Part shown: positions 8,405 through 17,548 of the stretch, in pieces
How positions within the stretch are numbered: the first letter of the stretch is position 1
Layout: each line of letters opens with the position of its first letter
Assembly: GCF_021191695.1 (NCBI RefSeq)
Contig: NZ_JAIWPT010000012.1
Coordinates: forward strand, 87,604 to 151,603
Reading direction: 5' to 3'
DNA length: 64,000 nucleotides
Origin: Proluteimonas luteida
GTDB taxonomy: Bacteria; Pseudomonadota; Gammaproteobacteria; Xanthomonadales; Xanthomonadaceae
Position numbers and translations under genes: made by a program
The notes under the pieces: model-generated
Told to the model about the DNA's origin: nothing
Seen by the model: the letters and a program-made list of their open reading frames with translations, nothing else
The model's database searches: none

Positions 8405-9271
8405 ATGGAAACCACGCCGCCCCTTTCGCTGGACGCACTGCTGCGCGCGGCCGGTGCCCGCATCGACCCGCTCGACGCGCGCTGGCTGCTCGCGCATGCC
8501 GCCGGGCAGTCGCCGGGCTGGCTGTTCGCGCATGCCACCGATGCCGCGCCACCTGGGCTCGCCGCGCGGTTCGAGGCGCTGGTCGAACGGCGCGCGGCCG
8601 GTGAGCCGGTCGCCTATCTGACCGGCCGGCGCGGCTTCTGGACGCTGGACCTGGCGGTCACGCCCGATACGCTGATCCCGCGTCCGGAAACCGAACTGCT
8701 GGTGGAGCTGGCGCTGGCACGCCTGCCGCATGCGCAGGGCGTGCGCTTCGCCGACCTCGGCACCGGCAGCGGCGCGATCGCACTGGCGGTCGCGCGCGAA
8801 CGCGATGACGTCGCCGTCGTCGCCACCGACGCCAGCGCCGCCGCGCTCGATGTCGCGCGTGCCAATGCGATCGCCCACGCGCCCGGGCGGGTCGAATTCC
8901 GTCATGGCGACTGGTTCGCGCCGCTGGCCGGCGAGCGCTTCGATGTCATCGCCAGCAATCCCCCTTACATCGCCGCGCGCGACGCGCACCTGCAGCAGGG
9001 CGACCTGCGCTTCGAGCCGTCGTCGGCGCTGGCGTCCGGGCACGATGGGCTCGATGCGATCCGCGTGCTGGTCGCCGGCGCCCCGGAACACCTGCGTGCG
9101 GGCGGCTGGCTGCTGCTCGAACACGGCTTCGAGCAGGGCGCGGAGGTCCGTGCACTGATGCGCGGGCACGGCTTCGACGACATCGCCACGGCCCGCGACC
9201 TGGAGCAGCGCGACCGGGTCACGCTTGGCCGCATCGGCCGGGAAGCCGGCGGAGCCCCGGCGGCGGGCTGA
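8405..9271 (+). CDS. prmC: release-factor glutamine N5-methyltransferase PrmC
   Basis: Methylates the GGQ glutamine of release factors 1 and 2. This 288-residue protein has the N-terminal helical domain, then a Rossmann SAM-binding core with motif [13 protein letters not shown] and the substrate-glutamine motif NPPY at residues 185-188. The [10 protein letters not shown] segment before motif I is also typical. I chose ATG 8405, where the family homology begins; the same frame is open further upstream. The gene is here apart from hemA-prfA (34875-37230), with which it is often clustered in other proteobacteria. Confidence 0.94.
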   Translation: METTPPLSLDALLRAAGARIDPLDARWLLAHAAGQSPGWLFAHATDAAPPGLAARFEALVERRAAGEPVAYLTGRRGFWTLDLAVTPDTLIPRPETELLVELALARLPHAQGVRFADLGTGSGAIALAVARERDDVAVVATDASAAALDVARANAIAHAPGRVEFRHGDWFAPLAGERFDVIASNPPYIAARDAHLQQGDLRFEPSSALASGHDGLDAIRVLVAGAPEHLRAGGWLLLEHGFEQGAEVRALMRGHGFDDIATARDLEQRDRVTLGRIGREAGGAPAAG

Positions 9272-9308
9272 TAGACTGCACGCCGGTGTTTTTCCCGGAT
9301 TTGCCCGC

Positions 9309-10250
9309 ATGCGACAGCTCTATCCCCAGATCGAACCCTTCGACACCGGCACCCTCGCCGTCGGTGGCCGCCACGCGCTCTACTACGAGCAGTGCGGCAA
9401 TCCGAAAGGCAAGCCGGTGGTGCTGTTGCACGGGGGGCCCGGCGGTGGCTGCACGCCGAAGATGCGCTGTTTCCACGACCCGGCGAAGTACCGGATCGTG
9501 CTGTTCGACCAGCGCGGCGCGGGGCGTTCGACGCCGCATGCCGACCTGGTCGACAACACCACCTGGGATCTCGTCGCCGACATCGAGCGGCTGCGCGAGC
9601 ACCTGGGCATCGACCAGTGGCAGGTGTTCGGTGGTTCCTGGGGCTCGACGCTGGCGCTGGCCTACGCGCAGACCCACGCGCGCCGCGTCACCGAGCTGGT
9701 GCTGCGCGGGATCTTCATGCTGCGGCGCTGGGAACTGGAATGGTTCTACCAGCAGGGCGCGTCGCGGCTGTTCCCCGAAGCCTGGGAGCGTTACGTCGCG
9801 GCGATCCCCGAGGCCGAGCGCGGCGACCTGATCGCCGCGTTCCACAAGCGCCTGACCAGCGACGACGAAGCCACGCGGCTGGCCGCGGCACGGGCCTGGA
9901 GCGTGTGGGAAGGCGCGACCAGCTTCCTGCACATCGACGAGGGCTTCGCCGACAGCCATGCCGACGCGCAGTTCGCGCTGGCCTTCGCCCGCATCGAGAA
10001 CCACTACTTCGTCAATGGCGGCTTCTTCGAAGTCGACGACCAGCTGCTGCGCGACGCCTACCGCATCGTCGACATCCCCGGCGTCATCGTCCATGGCCGT
10101 TACGACGTGGTGTGCCCGGTGCAGAACGCCTGGGACCTGCACAAGGCCTGGCCGAAGGCGCAACTGGTGATCACGCCGGCCTCGGGCCATTCCGCGTTCG
10201 AGGCCGAGAACATCGACGCGCTGGTGCGCGCCACAGACGCGTTCGCCTGA
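9309..10250 (+). CDS. pip: proline iminopeptidase (alpha/beta hydrolase, S33)
   Basis: Removes N-terminal proline from peptides. The 313-residue sequence has the S33 hallmarks: the oxyanion-hole motif LHGGPGGG, DQRGAGRS, and the nucleophile elbow GGSWGSTLAL. The acidic residue lies in VHGRYDVVCP and the catalytic histidine in SGHSAFE near the C terminus. The cap domain with the RGIF(M)LR segment is as in Xanthomonas proline iminopeptidase. It has no signal peptide, so it is cytoplasmic. ATG 9309 follows the prmC stop by 37 bp; the two may share a transcript. Confidence 0.93.
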   Translation: MRQLYPQIEPFDTGTLAVGGRHALYYEQCGNPKGKPVVLLHGGPGGGCTPKMRCFHDPAKYRIVLFDQRGAGRSTPHADLVDNTTWDLVADIERLREHLGIDQWQVFGGSWGSTLALAYAQTHARRVTELVLRGIFMLRRWELEWFYQQGASRLFPEAWERYVAAIPEAERGDLIAAFHKRLTSDDEATRLAAARAWSVWEGATSFLHIDEGFADSHADAQFALAFARIENHYFVNGGFFEVDDQLLRDAYRIVDIPGVIVHGRYDVVCPVQNAWDLHKAWPKAQLVITPASGHSAFEAENIDALVRATDAFA

Positions 10251-10270
10251 ACGCATTGCAAGGAACGGGA

Positions 10271-10501
10271 ATGAGCGACGAAGAGACGATCGTGGTCAAG
10301 GACAGCAACGGTACCGTGCTCGCCGACGGCGATGCGGTGACGCTGGTCAAGGACCTCAAGGTCAAGGGCACCAGCGTGACCCTCAAGCGCGGCACGCTGG
10401 TCAAGAACATCCGCCTGACCGACGACGCCGACCTGATCGAGTGCAACGCCGAGAAGGTCAAGGGCCTGGTGCTGCGGACGGAGTTCCTCAAGAAGGCCTG
10501 A
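10271..10501 (+). CDS. PhnA/YjdM C-terminal domain protein
   Basis: A 76-residue acidic protein that matches only the C-terminal domain of the PhnA/YjdM family: VKDSNGTVLADGDAV, then the KDLKVKG-TLKRGTLVKNIRL strands and a closing LVLRTEFLKK. The N-terminal zinc-ribbon of full-length PhnA is absent, as in many short family members. The family name comes from an old link to alkylphosphonate uptake and its real role is not established. ATG 10271 follows the iminopeptidase stop by 20 bp with an AAGGAA ribosome site. Confidence 0.85.
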   Translation: MSDEETIVVKDSNGTVLADGDAVTLVKDLKVKGTSVTLKRGTLVKNIRLTDDADLIECNAEKVKGLVLRTEFLKKA

Positions 10502-10535
10502 TCGGGCGGCGGGTTCCGTCCGACCCGCCACGCCT

Positions 10536-11099
10536 TCAACCCGCCGGCGACCCGTCCGGGTTGAACTCGATCATCCACAGCCCGGCCCACAGCTTGAGGT
10601 CGAGCTCGAAGCCCTCGGCGTGCTTGCGCATCAGCCATGCGGCAGCCTCGCTGCGCGGGATCGCGTGCACGGTGATGTCCTCGTCGGCGACGCCGCCGCC
10701 GTCGCCGACCCGGGTCAGATCGCGGGCACGGGCGAAGGCGATGCGCTCGTTGCTCATGCCGGCCGAGGTCGGCCCGGTCAGCAGCACGTCGACGCGGCCG
10801 GGCGACCAGCCGGTCTCCTCGATCAGCTCGCGCCGCGCCGCTTCCTCCAGCGAGTCGTCGTCGTGGTCGTCGCCGACCAGCCCGGCGGGCATTTCGATCG
10901 TGCGCGCGCCCAGCGGCATGCGGTACTGCTCGACGAACAGCACCTCGTCGGCCGGCGTGACCGCGATGACCAGCACCGCGAGCCCGTCGCGGCCATGGGT
11001 GCGCTCGCACGACTCCCATTTGCCGTGGCGGACCAGGCGCAGCCAGTCGCCCTGGTAGAGGAGTTCGGTGCCGTCGTCGGCGTCGGGTCGGTTGCTCAT
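10536..11099 (-). CDS. NUDIX hydrolase, ADP-ribose pyrophosphatase-like
   Basis: A 187-residue NUDIX protein that would hydrolyse a nucleoside diphosphate linked to another group, such as ADP-ribose. The NUDIX box is seen as SLEEAARRELIEETGW, preceded by MPAGLVGDD; the first glutamate of the strict GX5EX7REUXEEXGU pattern is aspartate here. The EQYRMPLG...IEMPAGL segment places it with the ADP-ribose pyrophosphatase subgroup. It is transcribed convergently to the PhnA-domain gene. The substrate cannot be fixed from sequence. Confidence 0.85.
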   Translation of the reverse strand: MSNRPDADDGTELLYQGDWLRLVRHGKWESCERTHGRDGLAVLVIAVTPADEVLFVEQYRMPLGARTIEMPAGLVGDDHDDDSLEEAARRELIEETGWSPGRVDVLLTGPTSAGMSNERIAFARARDLTRVGDGGGVADEDITVHAIPRSEAAAWLMRKHAEGFELDLKLWAGLWMIEFNPDGSPAG

Positions 11100-11172
11100 G
11101 CGCCGATGCTAACGCCAGCGCATGGAAATGGCGCGTCATGGTCCGCGCGCCGGCCTGCCGGTCCGGCGGCCT

Positions 11173-12093
11173 TCATCCCGGCGCGTAGGCCAGCCCGGCG
11201 GCGGCGTGCAGCCGGCGCCGGGTCAGCGGACCGAAGCGCAGGGTCTCGCACAGCGCGCCCAGTGCGTCGGCATCGCCTGCGCGGCGCGCGAACCCGTGCG
11301 CGGCCTCGCCCAGCGGCGCGTCGCGGGCAATGGTCGTCAACTGCCGGTACAGCAGCGCGGCCTCGCGGTGCAGCTTGAGCTTCGCGCCGGCCTGGCCGGC
11401 GCCGCGGAAGCGCAGGTACTGGATCTCGTCGACGCGTTCGATCAGCGCATCGAGCGTGCCGAAATGGTGCAACAGGCTGGCCGCGGTCTTGCTGCCGATG
11501 CCCGGCACGCCCGGGATGTTGTCGATCGCATCGCCGCACAGCGCCAGATAGTCGGCGATCTGGTGCGCCTCGACGCCATGGCGTGCACGCACGCCGGCCG
11601 CGCCCCAGCGCAGGCCGCGGGCGAAGTCCCATTGCTCGTCGTTGCCCTGCAGCAGCTGCGAGAGGTCCTTGTCGGCCGAGACGATGACGCCGCGGTGCGC
11701 CCGCGCGCGTCCGGCATGCAGCGCACTGCCGATGAGGTCGTCGGCCTCGTATTCGGCATCGGCCAGCACGATCAGGCCCAGCGCGCGGCACAGCGCCTTG
11801 CAGTGCACGAACTGGCGGCGCAGCGCCTCGGGCGCCGGCGGCCGGTTGGCCTTGTAGGCGGGATAGAGGCGGTTGCGGAAACAGCTGTCGAGCGCCTCGT
11901 CGAACGCGACCGCGATGTGCCGTGGCCGTTCGCGTTCCAGCAGTTCGGCGAGAAAGCGCGCGAAGCCGTGCACCGCGTTGGTCGGCCAGCCGTCGCGGTC
12001 CTGGAACTCGTCGGGCAGCGAATGCCAGGCGCGGAACACGTAGAGGCTGGCGTCGACCAGCACCAGCGGCGCCTCGGGAGGACGCCGCGCCAT
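11173..12093 (-). CDS. 5'-3' exonuclease / flap-endonuclease-like protein (ExoIX family)
   Basis: A 306-residue protein similar to the 5' nuclease domain of DNA polymerase I and to E. coli ExoIX (Xni). It has VLVDASLYVFRAWHS at the N terminus, acidic metal ligands in AVAFDEA and EYEADDLIG, VSADKDLSQLL, and the H3TH DNA-binding motif in IPGVPGIGSKTAASLL. There is no polymerase or proofreading domain. I chose ATG 12093; an in-frame GTG at 12111 starts six bases after the upstream nitroreductase stop and is also possible. It probably shares a transcript with the nitroreductase. Confidence 0.85.
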   Translation of the reverse strand: MARRPPEAPLVLVDASLYVFRAWHSLPDEFQDRDGWPTNAVHGFARFLAELLERERPRHIAVAFDEALDSCFRNRLYPAYKANRPPAPEALRRQFVHCKALCRALGLIVLADAEYEADDLIGSALHAGRARAHRGVIVSADKDLSQLLQGNDEQWDFARGLRWGAAGVRARHGVEAHQIADYLALCGDAIDNIPGVPGIGSKTAASLLHHFGTLDALIERVDEIQYLRFRGAGQAGAKLKLHREAALLYRQLTTIARDAPLGEAAHGFARRAGDADALGALCETLRFGPLTRRRLHAAAGLAYAPG

Positions 12094-12116
12094 CGGATCG
12101 TCCGCGGCCACCGCGC

Positions 12117-12713
12117 TCAGCTGCCGTGCCAGTCGGTCAGCAGCGCGGCCGGGTCCGGCCGCTCGCGCTCGGGGGATTCGCGCGCGGGCGTGCCGATGTG
12201 GATGAAGCCGACGATGCGCTCCTGCACGCCGATGCCGAGCGCGCCGGTCATGGTGCCGTCGTCGGCGGCCCAGCCGGTCAGCCAGACCGCGCCGAAGCCG
12301 AGTGCCTGCGCGGCCTGCAGCAGGGCGAAGCAGACGCAGCCGGCGGTCAGCAGGCGCTCCTGCGCGGGGATCGCGGTGTCGTCCGGGTCGAACACCGCGA
12401 CCACCGCGATCACCAGCGGCGCATGCGAGAACCGGTGCCGCGCCTTCTCGCGCGCACCGTCGCCGGCATCGGGCTCGCGTTCCAGCAGCCGCGCCTCGGC
12501 CAGCGCACCGAGGCGGTCGCGGGCCTCGCCGGCGATGCGGATGAAGCGGAACGGCACCCGCTTGCCGTGGTCGGGCACCCGCGACGCGGCGCGCAGCATG
12601 CGCAGCAGGGTGGCATCGTCAGGGCCCGGAAAGCCGAGCTGCGCGGCCGGCACCGAGCGCCGGGCATCGAGCGCCGACAGCGCGTCGCATTCACTATTTG
12701 GGAGTATCGTCAC
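12117..12713 (-). CDS. nitroreductase family protein (YdjA-like)
   Basis: An FMN-dependent oxidoreductase of about 198 residues, close in pattern to E. coli YdjA: an N-terminal ARRS motif, then RAASRVPDHGKRVPFRFI, and a C-terminal ALGFGAVWLTGWAADD segment that contributes to the flavin pocket. The physiological substrate is not known. The only initiator I find at a sensible place is GTG 12713, with AGG just upstream; the exact start is uncertain. It is divergent from the DUF1631 gene at 12783, with about 70 bp of shared promoter region. Confidence 0.82.
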   Translation of the reverse strand: MTILPNSECDALSALDARRSVPAAQLGFPGPDDATLLRMLRAASRVPDHGKRVPFRFIRIAGEARDRLGALAEARLLEREPDAGDGAREKARHRFSHAPLVIAVVAVFDPDDTAIPAQERLLTAGCVCFALLQAAQALGFGAVWLTGWAADDGTMTGALGIGVQERIVGFIHIGTPARESPERERPDPAALLTDWHGS

Positions 12714-12782
12714 AGACCTGTCAGGCAGCTTCGGGAATCTTGTTGCCGGGGCAGTTTGCCCCGTCCCCCGATTGTCCCCCAA

Positions 12783-15164
12783 ATGACGCACTACGACGAC
12801 ATCGCCGTGGCAAGCGGTACGCGCGCGGCCCCACCGCCCGGTGCCGCACGCGTGCTCGAGACTCTGCGCCACGACGCGGTGACCGAGCTGGGCGGGGTGC
12901 TGTCGGGCTTCTGGAGCGGGATCGAGGAACAGGTGCGGCTGGCGGCGCTGGCCGGCCACGACTACATGGCCGCGCAGGACGACCGGGTGGCGGTGCTCGA
13001 TCTCAGCCACCGCGCGCTGGAACTGGCGACACGTTTCCGCAAGTCGATCGAGCGCGAGTTCGACCTGTGGCTGGCCGACAGCGCCGAGCGCGAGGTCCGC
13101 GATTCGCTGAGCCTGATGTCGGAAGGACAGCTGGAAGTGCATCTGGCCGGCCAGCAGATCGTCGAGCTGATGGACCACCAGTTCCTGCACCCGCTGGCGA
13201 CGCTCGACGACCGTCTGCAGGTGCTGGCGGCCCAGCTTGGCATCCGCGGCGCGCATGCCAATCCGCTGCGCCCCGAGGTACCGGTGAAAGCGTTCATGCG
13301 CCTGTTCGAGGCCGACGAACTGCCGCCGGGCCTGCGCACGATGGTCTTCCGCCAGTTCGACAAGCGGCTGCCGGCGATCCTCGGCGAGGTCTACGAGCGT
13401 GCGAACGCCACGCTGGATGCCGCGTCGATCGGTGGCCACGCGGCGGGCGCGCGCTCCGCTCCCCATCCGCAGCAGCGCGTGGCGCGGCCGGCCCATGACG
13501 CGGCGCCCGCCGGCGCCGTGGAGAACGAATGGATTCCCGATGGCGGCGTCGTCGCCCCGTTGCAGGCGGCGCCCGCGCAGCTGTCCGCGGACGCGGCCAC
13601 GGCGGCGGGCAGTGCCGGCTATGGCCCGCTGTCGGCAGGACTGATGCAGGTCCTTGCCGCCCACGAGCAGGGCCAGGACCAGGCCGCGGGTGCCGCGGCA
13701 CCGGTGCACGGCTACCGCGACCTGGTGCGCGAACAGCTCCACACCTGGCGCGAGCGCAGGCTTGCGGCCGCGGCGCAGGTGCCGGCGGGCGAGCATGGCG
13801 CGGATGGCGTCGGCAACGTCCTGAGCATGTCGCAACTGCTCAGCGTCACCACGATGCTGCAGAACGACGACCCGGCGCCGTATGCGCGCGCGCTGGTCGG
13901 CGAGGACCGGCGGCCGTTGTCGGACGTGATCCGCGACCAGCTGCTGCGCGGGCTGCGCGAGCTCGGCGTCGACCCGGAGCGCACGCCGCTCAGCCGCGAC
14001 GACGAGGATGCCATCGACCTGGTCGGCATCCTGTTCCAGTCGCTGTTCGACGCCAACGACCTGCTGCAGCAGGCGCGCGACATCTACGGCCGTCTGGTCG
14101 TGCCCTACCTGAAGGTCGCGCTGACCGACGATTCGATGTTCAACCAGCGCGCGCACCCGGCGCGCAGGCTGCTCGACGCGGTGACCGAGGCCTGCGACGG
14201 CAACGCCGGCGAGACCCCGCAGGACCGCGACACGCTGCAGCACACCGGGCGCGTCGTCGACCGCGTGGTCGAGGAATACCGGGACGATCAGGCGGTGTTC
14301 GAGCTGGCCGCGACCGAACTGCGCCAGCGGCTCGACCAGCAGCGGCGCCGCGCGGAGGTCGCCGAACGCCGCGCCGCCGAGGCGATCCACGGGCGCGAAC
14401 GCCTGCAGCAGGCGCGCCGCAGCGTCGACGACCTGGTCGCGTCGCGGCTGCGCGAACGCCCGCTGACCGCGGTGGTGGCCCTGTTCCTCGACCGCCACTG
14501 GCGCCACCACCTGACCCGGACCTGGCTGCGCGACGGCCCGGATTCGGCGCGGCATCTCGCCGCGATCGGCGTCGGCGATGCGATGGTGCAGGTCGACGCC
14601 GACGCCGCGCTGGCGCTCGGCGGCGCGGTGGCCGACGAACTGCTGGCCCTGCAGGTCCCGCTGGGCGACTGCTATTCCAGCTGCGGCATGGACGCCAATG
14701 CCGCGCGCGACGCGATGGCGCGGATCATCGCCGCGCTGGCACTGCCGGATACGCTACGCCGCGTGTACGTGCCGCAACCGCCGGAGGAGGCGACCGAAGA
14801 CGCCGACGATGATCCCGCGCTGCACGTCGCCGGCGGCAGCGATACCCTCGACTTCGACCCGACGGTCGCCGCGCGCATGCGCCAGCTGCGCGTGGGGCAG
14901 GGGCTGCGGCTGATCGACGCGAACGGCCGCGAGTCGGCCGCGCGCGTGGCCTGGATCAGCCCGTTGACCGCGCGCCTGCTGCTCGTCAACCGGCGTGGCG
15001 CACGCCGGATGGTGGTCTCGCCCGAGGAGCTCGCGGCGATGGTCGGTGCCGGCCGCGCCGAGATCCGCGCGGTCGACGCGCCGTTCGACGAGGCGATGAA
15101 GCACCTGTGGCAACAGCTCAACGCGGCCAACGACGCCGCGCCCGCGGACCAGGCGGTCGGCTGA
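12783..15164 (+). CDS. DUF1631 family protein, first of two tandem paralogues
   Basis: A 793-residue cytoplasmic protein of the DUF1631 family; no signal peptide or membrane helix. It is mostly alpha-helical with a variable, Ala/Pro-rich middle (about residues 220-330). A conserved core follows (SMFNQRAHPARRLLDAVTEAC; the ERR/RER coiled region about 515-560). The C-terminal segment (about 690-770: LRVGQGLRLIDANG, then VAWISPLTARLLLVNRRG) looks like a PilZ-type beta barrel, though the RxxxR cyclic di-GMP signature is not evident. Function is unknown; some databases call it thymidine phosphorylase without support. ATG 12783 is where the family pattern begins. Confidence 0.85.
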   Translation: MTHYDDIAVASGTRAAPPPGAARVLETLRHDAVTELGGVLSGFWSGIEEQVRLAALAGHDYMAAQDDRVAVLDLSHRALELATRFRKSIEREFDLWLADSAEREVRDSLSLMSEGQLEVHLAGQQIVELMDHQFLHPLATLDDRLQVLAAQLGIRGAHANPLRPEVPVKAFMRLFEADELPPGLRTMVFRQFDKRLPAILGEVYERANATLDAASIGGHAAGARSAPHPQQRVARPAHDAAPAGAVENEWIPDGGVVAPLQAAPAQLSADAATAAGSAGYGPLSAGLMQVLAAHEQGQDQAAGAAAPVHGYRDLVREQLHTWRERRLAAAAQVPAGEHGADGVGNVLSMSQLLSVTTMLQNDDPAPYARALVGEDRRPLSDVIRDQLLRGLRELGVDPERTPLSRDDEDAIDLVGILFQSLFDANDLLQQARDIYGRLVVPYLKVALTDDSMFNQRAHPARRLLDAVTEACDGNAGETPQDRDTLQHTGRVVDRVVEEYRDDQAVFELAATELRQRLDQQRRRAEVAERRAAEAIHGRERLQQARRSVDDLVASRLRERPLTAVVALFLDRHWRHHLTRTWLRDGPDSARHLAAIGVGDAMVQVDADAALALGGAVADELLALQVPLGDCYSSCGMDANAARDAMARIIAALALPDTLRRVYVPQPPEEATEDADDDPALHVAGGSDTLDFDPTVAARMRQLRVGQGLRLIDANGRESAARVAWISPLTARLLLVNRRGARRMVVSPEELAAMVGAGRAEIRAVDAPFDEAMKHLWQQLNAANDAAPADQAVG

Positions 15165-15296
15165 TCCGCGGCGCCGTCCGCCGCCGTCGCCGGCCTTGCG
15201 GGCCGGGCGACGTCCACTGCCCCCGCTCCCGCGCAGACCGTCACGCCCGCGTACGATAATGTCGCGCTGACGATCCCCTGGGGCGAGGTGGGCACG

Positions 15297-17462
15297 ATGC
15301 CCGGAGCACGGACATACGGAAGCCATGGCGACGGCGCGCGGCAGGATGCGCCGGCGCAGGTCGTCGACGTATTGCGCCGGGAGACGTTCGCAAGGCTCGG
15401 GCCGCTGCTCGGCGAGACCGTGCGCGGCGAGCGCGCGCGCCTGGCCGCGCTGCAGGCCGATGCCGTGCAGGCCAACCGGCCGGCGCCCGCCGGCGTCGCG
15501 GAGGCCCTGACCAACCTGGCGATCCTCGGCGCCGAACTCATGGACCACGAGCAGCGCTGGCAGAAGTCGCTGGGCGAGGCGTTCGCGGCGTGGCCGCACC
15601 CGCCGGCGGCGCGGGTGGTGTCCGGGTTCGCGCTGGTGTCCGACGACGAACTGCAGGCGCAACTGATCGGGCAGCCGGTCGCCGAGGCGTTGGACAAGCG
15701 CTTCGCCTACGTGCGCGACGTCATCGACAAGCGGCTGCTGTCGCTGGCCGCGCGCCTGCAGACCGGGCAGCGCCCGACCAACCCGATGGCGCCGCAGCAC
15801 GTCGTCGACGCGTTCCTGGCCGCGTTCACGCCGCAGGACTGCACGCCCGGATTGCGCCAGTCGCTGCTGCGCCACCACGAGAAGCTGCTGGAATCGCACC
15901 TCGGTCCCCTGTACGAGTGGTGCAATGCGTACCTGGCCGAAGCCGGGCATGCGATGGCCAGCGGCAACGACCATGCCTCGCTGGTCGCCCGCGGCGGAAA
16001 CGACGATGTCGTCGCTGTCCACGGCACGGGCTGGGAGCGCGGCAACGTGGTCGCGGCGACCGACGCGGCCTGGCAGCGCAGCGGGTCGGCGCACGGCGCC
16101 GCGGCCGGCGACGGGCCACGCGGTGCGCTGCTGCGCACCCACGCGCGACGCGTGCGCACGTCCGCGCAGGCGGACCGGGTGCAACCGGGCCGGTTCTTCC
16201 GCCAGGCCGAGTTCATGTCCACGCTGGGACTGCTGCAGGCCGACGGGACGCTGCCCGGGCCCGCGGCGCGGCATTCGACGCGGATGCGCGCGGGCCTGTA
16301 TGCGGTGGCCGGCCAGCTCGGCATCGAGCAGCGCGATGTCGACCTGACGCCGGAACAGGACGACGCGATCGACGTGGTCGGGCGCCTGTTCGATGCGCTG
16401 GCGGCGCGCCACATGCTGTCGCCGGAGGCGCTGCGGAAGCTGTCGATCCTGACCCTGCCTTACCTGTATTTCGCGCTGGAGGACCCGCGCCTGTTCGATG
16501 ACCCGCCGCCGCCGGCGATGCAGCTGTTGTCGCAGTTGCTGGAGCTGTGGGACGGCGCCGATCCGGACGATGCGGCGGGCGCGCATGCACTGGCCGATCG
16601 CGTCGCCGACGAGATCGTGCGTGCCGCGCCGGGCGACGTCACCGTGTTCGCCCGGGGGCTGGCGCAGATCGACGCGGGCATGGCGCCGGTGCGTCGCCGC
16701 GCCGAGGCCGGCGAGCGGCGGACCTGGCAGGCGATCCGCGGGCGCGAACGGCTGGACGCGGCCCGGCGCGATGCCGACGCCGCGCTGCGCGCCTGCCTGC
16801 AGGGCCGGGAGGTGCTCGACGCGACCGCGACCTTCCTTGATGCCCAGTGGCGCCAGGCGCTGGTGCAGACCTGGCTGCGCGACGGCGCCGGGTCGCCGCG
16901 GCACGAGGAACTGCGCGCGCTGGGCGATGCCCTGGTCGGCACCGATGCGCTGGCGCTGCGCGCCTCCGGCGACGAGATCGCCGACCGGCTGCTGGCGATC
17001 CTGCCCGCATTGCGCACCTGCTGCCGGCAGTGCGGGCTCGACGAGGCGGCGACCGAGGCGCAGATCGCCGCGCTGGTCTCCGCGCATGCCACCCCGGCGA
17101 CGCCGCGCCGCGTGCACGAGATCATCGCGCTCGCCGGCGACGACGATGCACAGGCGACGCCGCAGGCCGGGCCGGCCGGCGCCGATGTCGATGCCGGTGC
17201 GGACGCATTCGAGATCGTCGAAGGGCAGCGTTTCCTGCAGCGCGATGTCGACGGACCTGACCGGCAGCTGCGGTTGGCCTGGTGCAGTCCGCTGACCGGC
17301 GCCTGCCTGCTGGTCAATGCCGGCGGCGCGAAGGCGCACCTGCTCACCCCGGGCGCGCTGCGTGCGATGGTGCGCAGGAGCGTGCTGCAGCCGCGCGATG
17401 CCGGCGGCGCGGTCGCCGCGGTGCTGCAGGACATGGCACGGCAGGCGCGCGCGGCGGGTTGA
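15297..17462 (+). CDS. DUF1631 family protein, second tandem paralogue (divergent)
   Basis: A 721-residue paralogue of the preceding gene. Shared landmarks in the same order include a WR-TWLRDG segment, a C-terminal region with LRLAWCSPLTGACLLVNAGG (compare VAWISPLTARLLLVNRRG in the first copy), and RERL-A-R repeats. The typical NPMAP-HVVDAFLAAF and LYEWCNAYLAEAG segments are family-like. The middle is diverged and the family's NQ-HPAR-LLD block is replaced (DPRLFDDPPPPAMQLLSQLLELW). ATG 15297 has GAGG eight bases upstream; GTG 15288 is an alternative. It lies 132 bp after the first copy, probably in one transcript. Function is unknown. Confidence 0.8.
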   Translation: MPGARTYGSHGDGARQDAPAQVVDVLRRETFARLGPLLGETVRGERARLAALQADAVQANRPAPAGVAEALTNLAILGAELMDHEQRWQKSLGEAFAAWPHPPAARVVSGFALVSDDELQAQLIGQPVAEALDKRFAYVRDVIDKRLLSLAARLQTGQRPTNPMAPQHVVDAFLAAFTPQDCTPGLRQSLLRHHEKLLESHLGPLYEWCNAYLAEAGHAMASGNDHASLVARGGNDDVVAVHGTGWERGNVVAATDAAWQRSGSAHGAAAGDGPRGALLRTHARRVRTSAQADRVQPGRFFRQAEFMSTLGLLQADGTLPGPAARHSTRMRAGLYAVAGQLGIEQRDVDLTPEQDDAIDVVGRLFDALAARHMLSPEALRKLSILTLPYLYFALEDPRLFDDPPPPAMQLLSQLLELWDGADPDDAAGAHALADRVADEIVRAAPGDVTVFARGLAQIDAGMAPVRRRAEAGERRTWQAIRGRERLDAARRDADAALRACLQGREVLDATATFLDAQWRQALVQTWLRDGAGSPRHEELRALGDALVGTDALALRASGDEIADRLLAILPALRTCCRQCGLDEAATEAQIAALVSAHATPATPRRVHEIIALAGDDDAQATPQAGPAGADVDAGADAFEIVEGQRFLQRDVDGPDRQLRLAWCSPLTGACLLVNAGGAKAHLLTPGALRAMVRRSVLQPRDAGGAVAAVLQDMARQARAAG

Positions 17463-17548
17463 TCGCCGCCGGGCGGGCCGTGCACCGGCGGCGGGAAATC
17501 ACCGCGACGGTGCTTTAGGATGGGCCCGACTGCGAGGAGAAGCCCGAC

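Noticed and set aside
8023..8604. A 193-codon + strand frame through the ahpC-prmC gap.
   Set aside because: It runs straight through the intrinsic terminator at 8226-8255 and into prmC out of frame, with no ribosome site or recognisable protein pattern.
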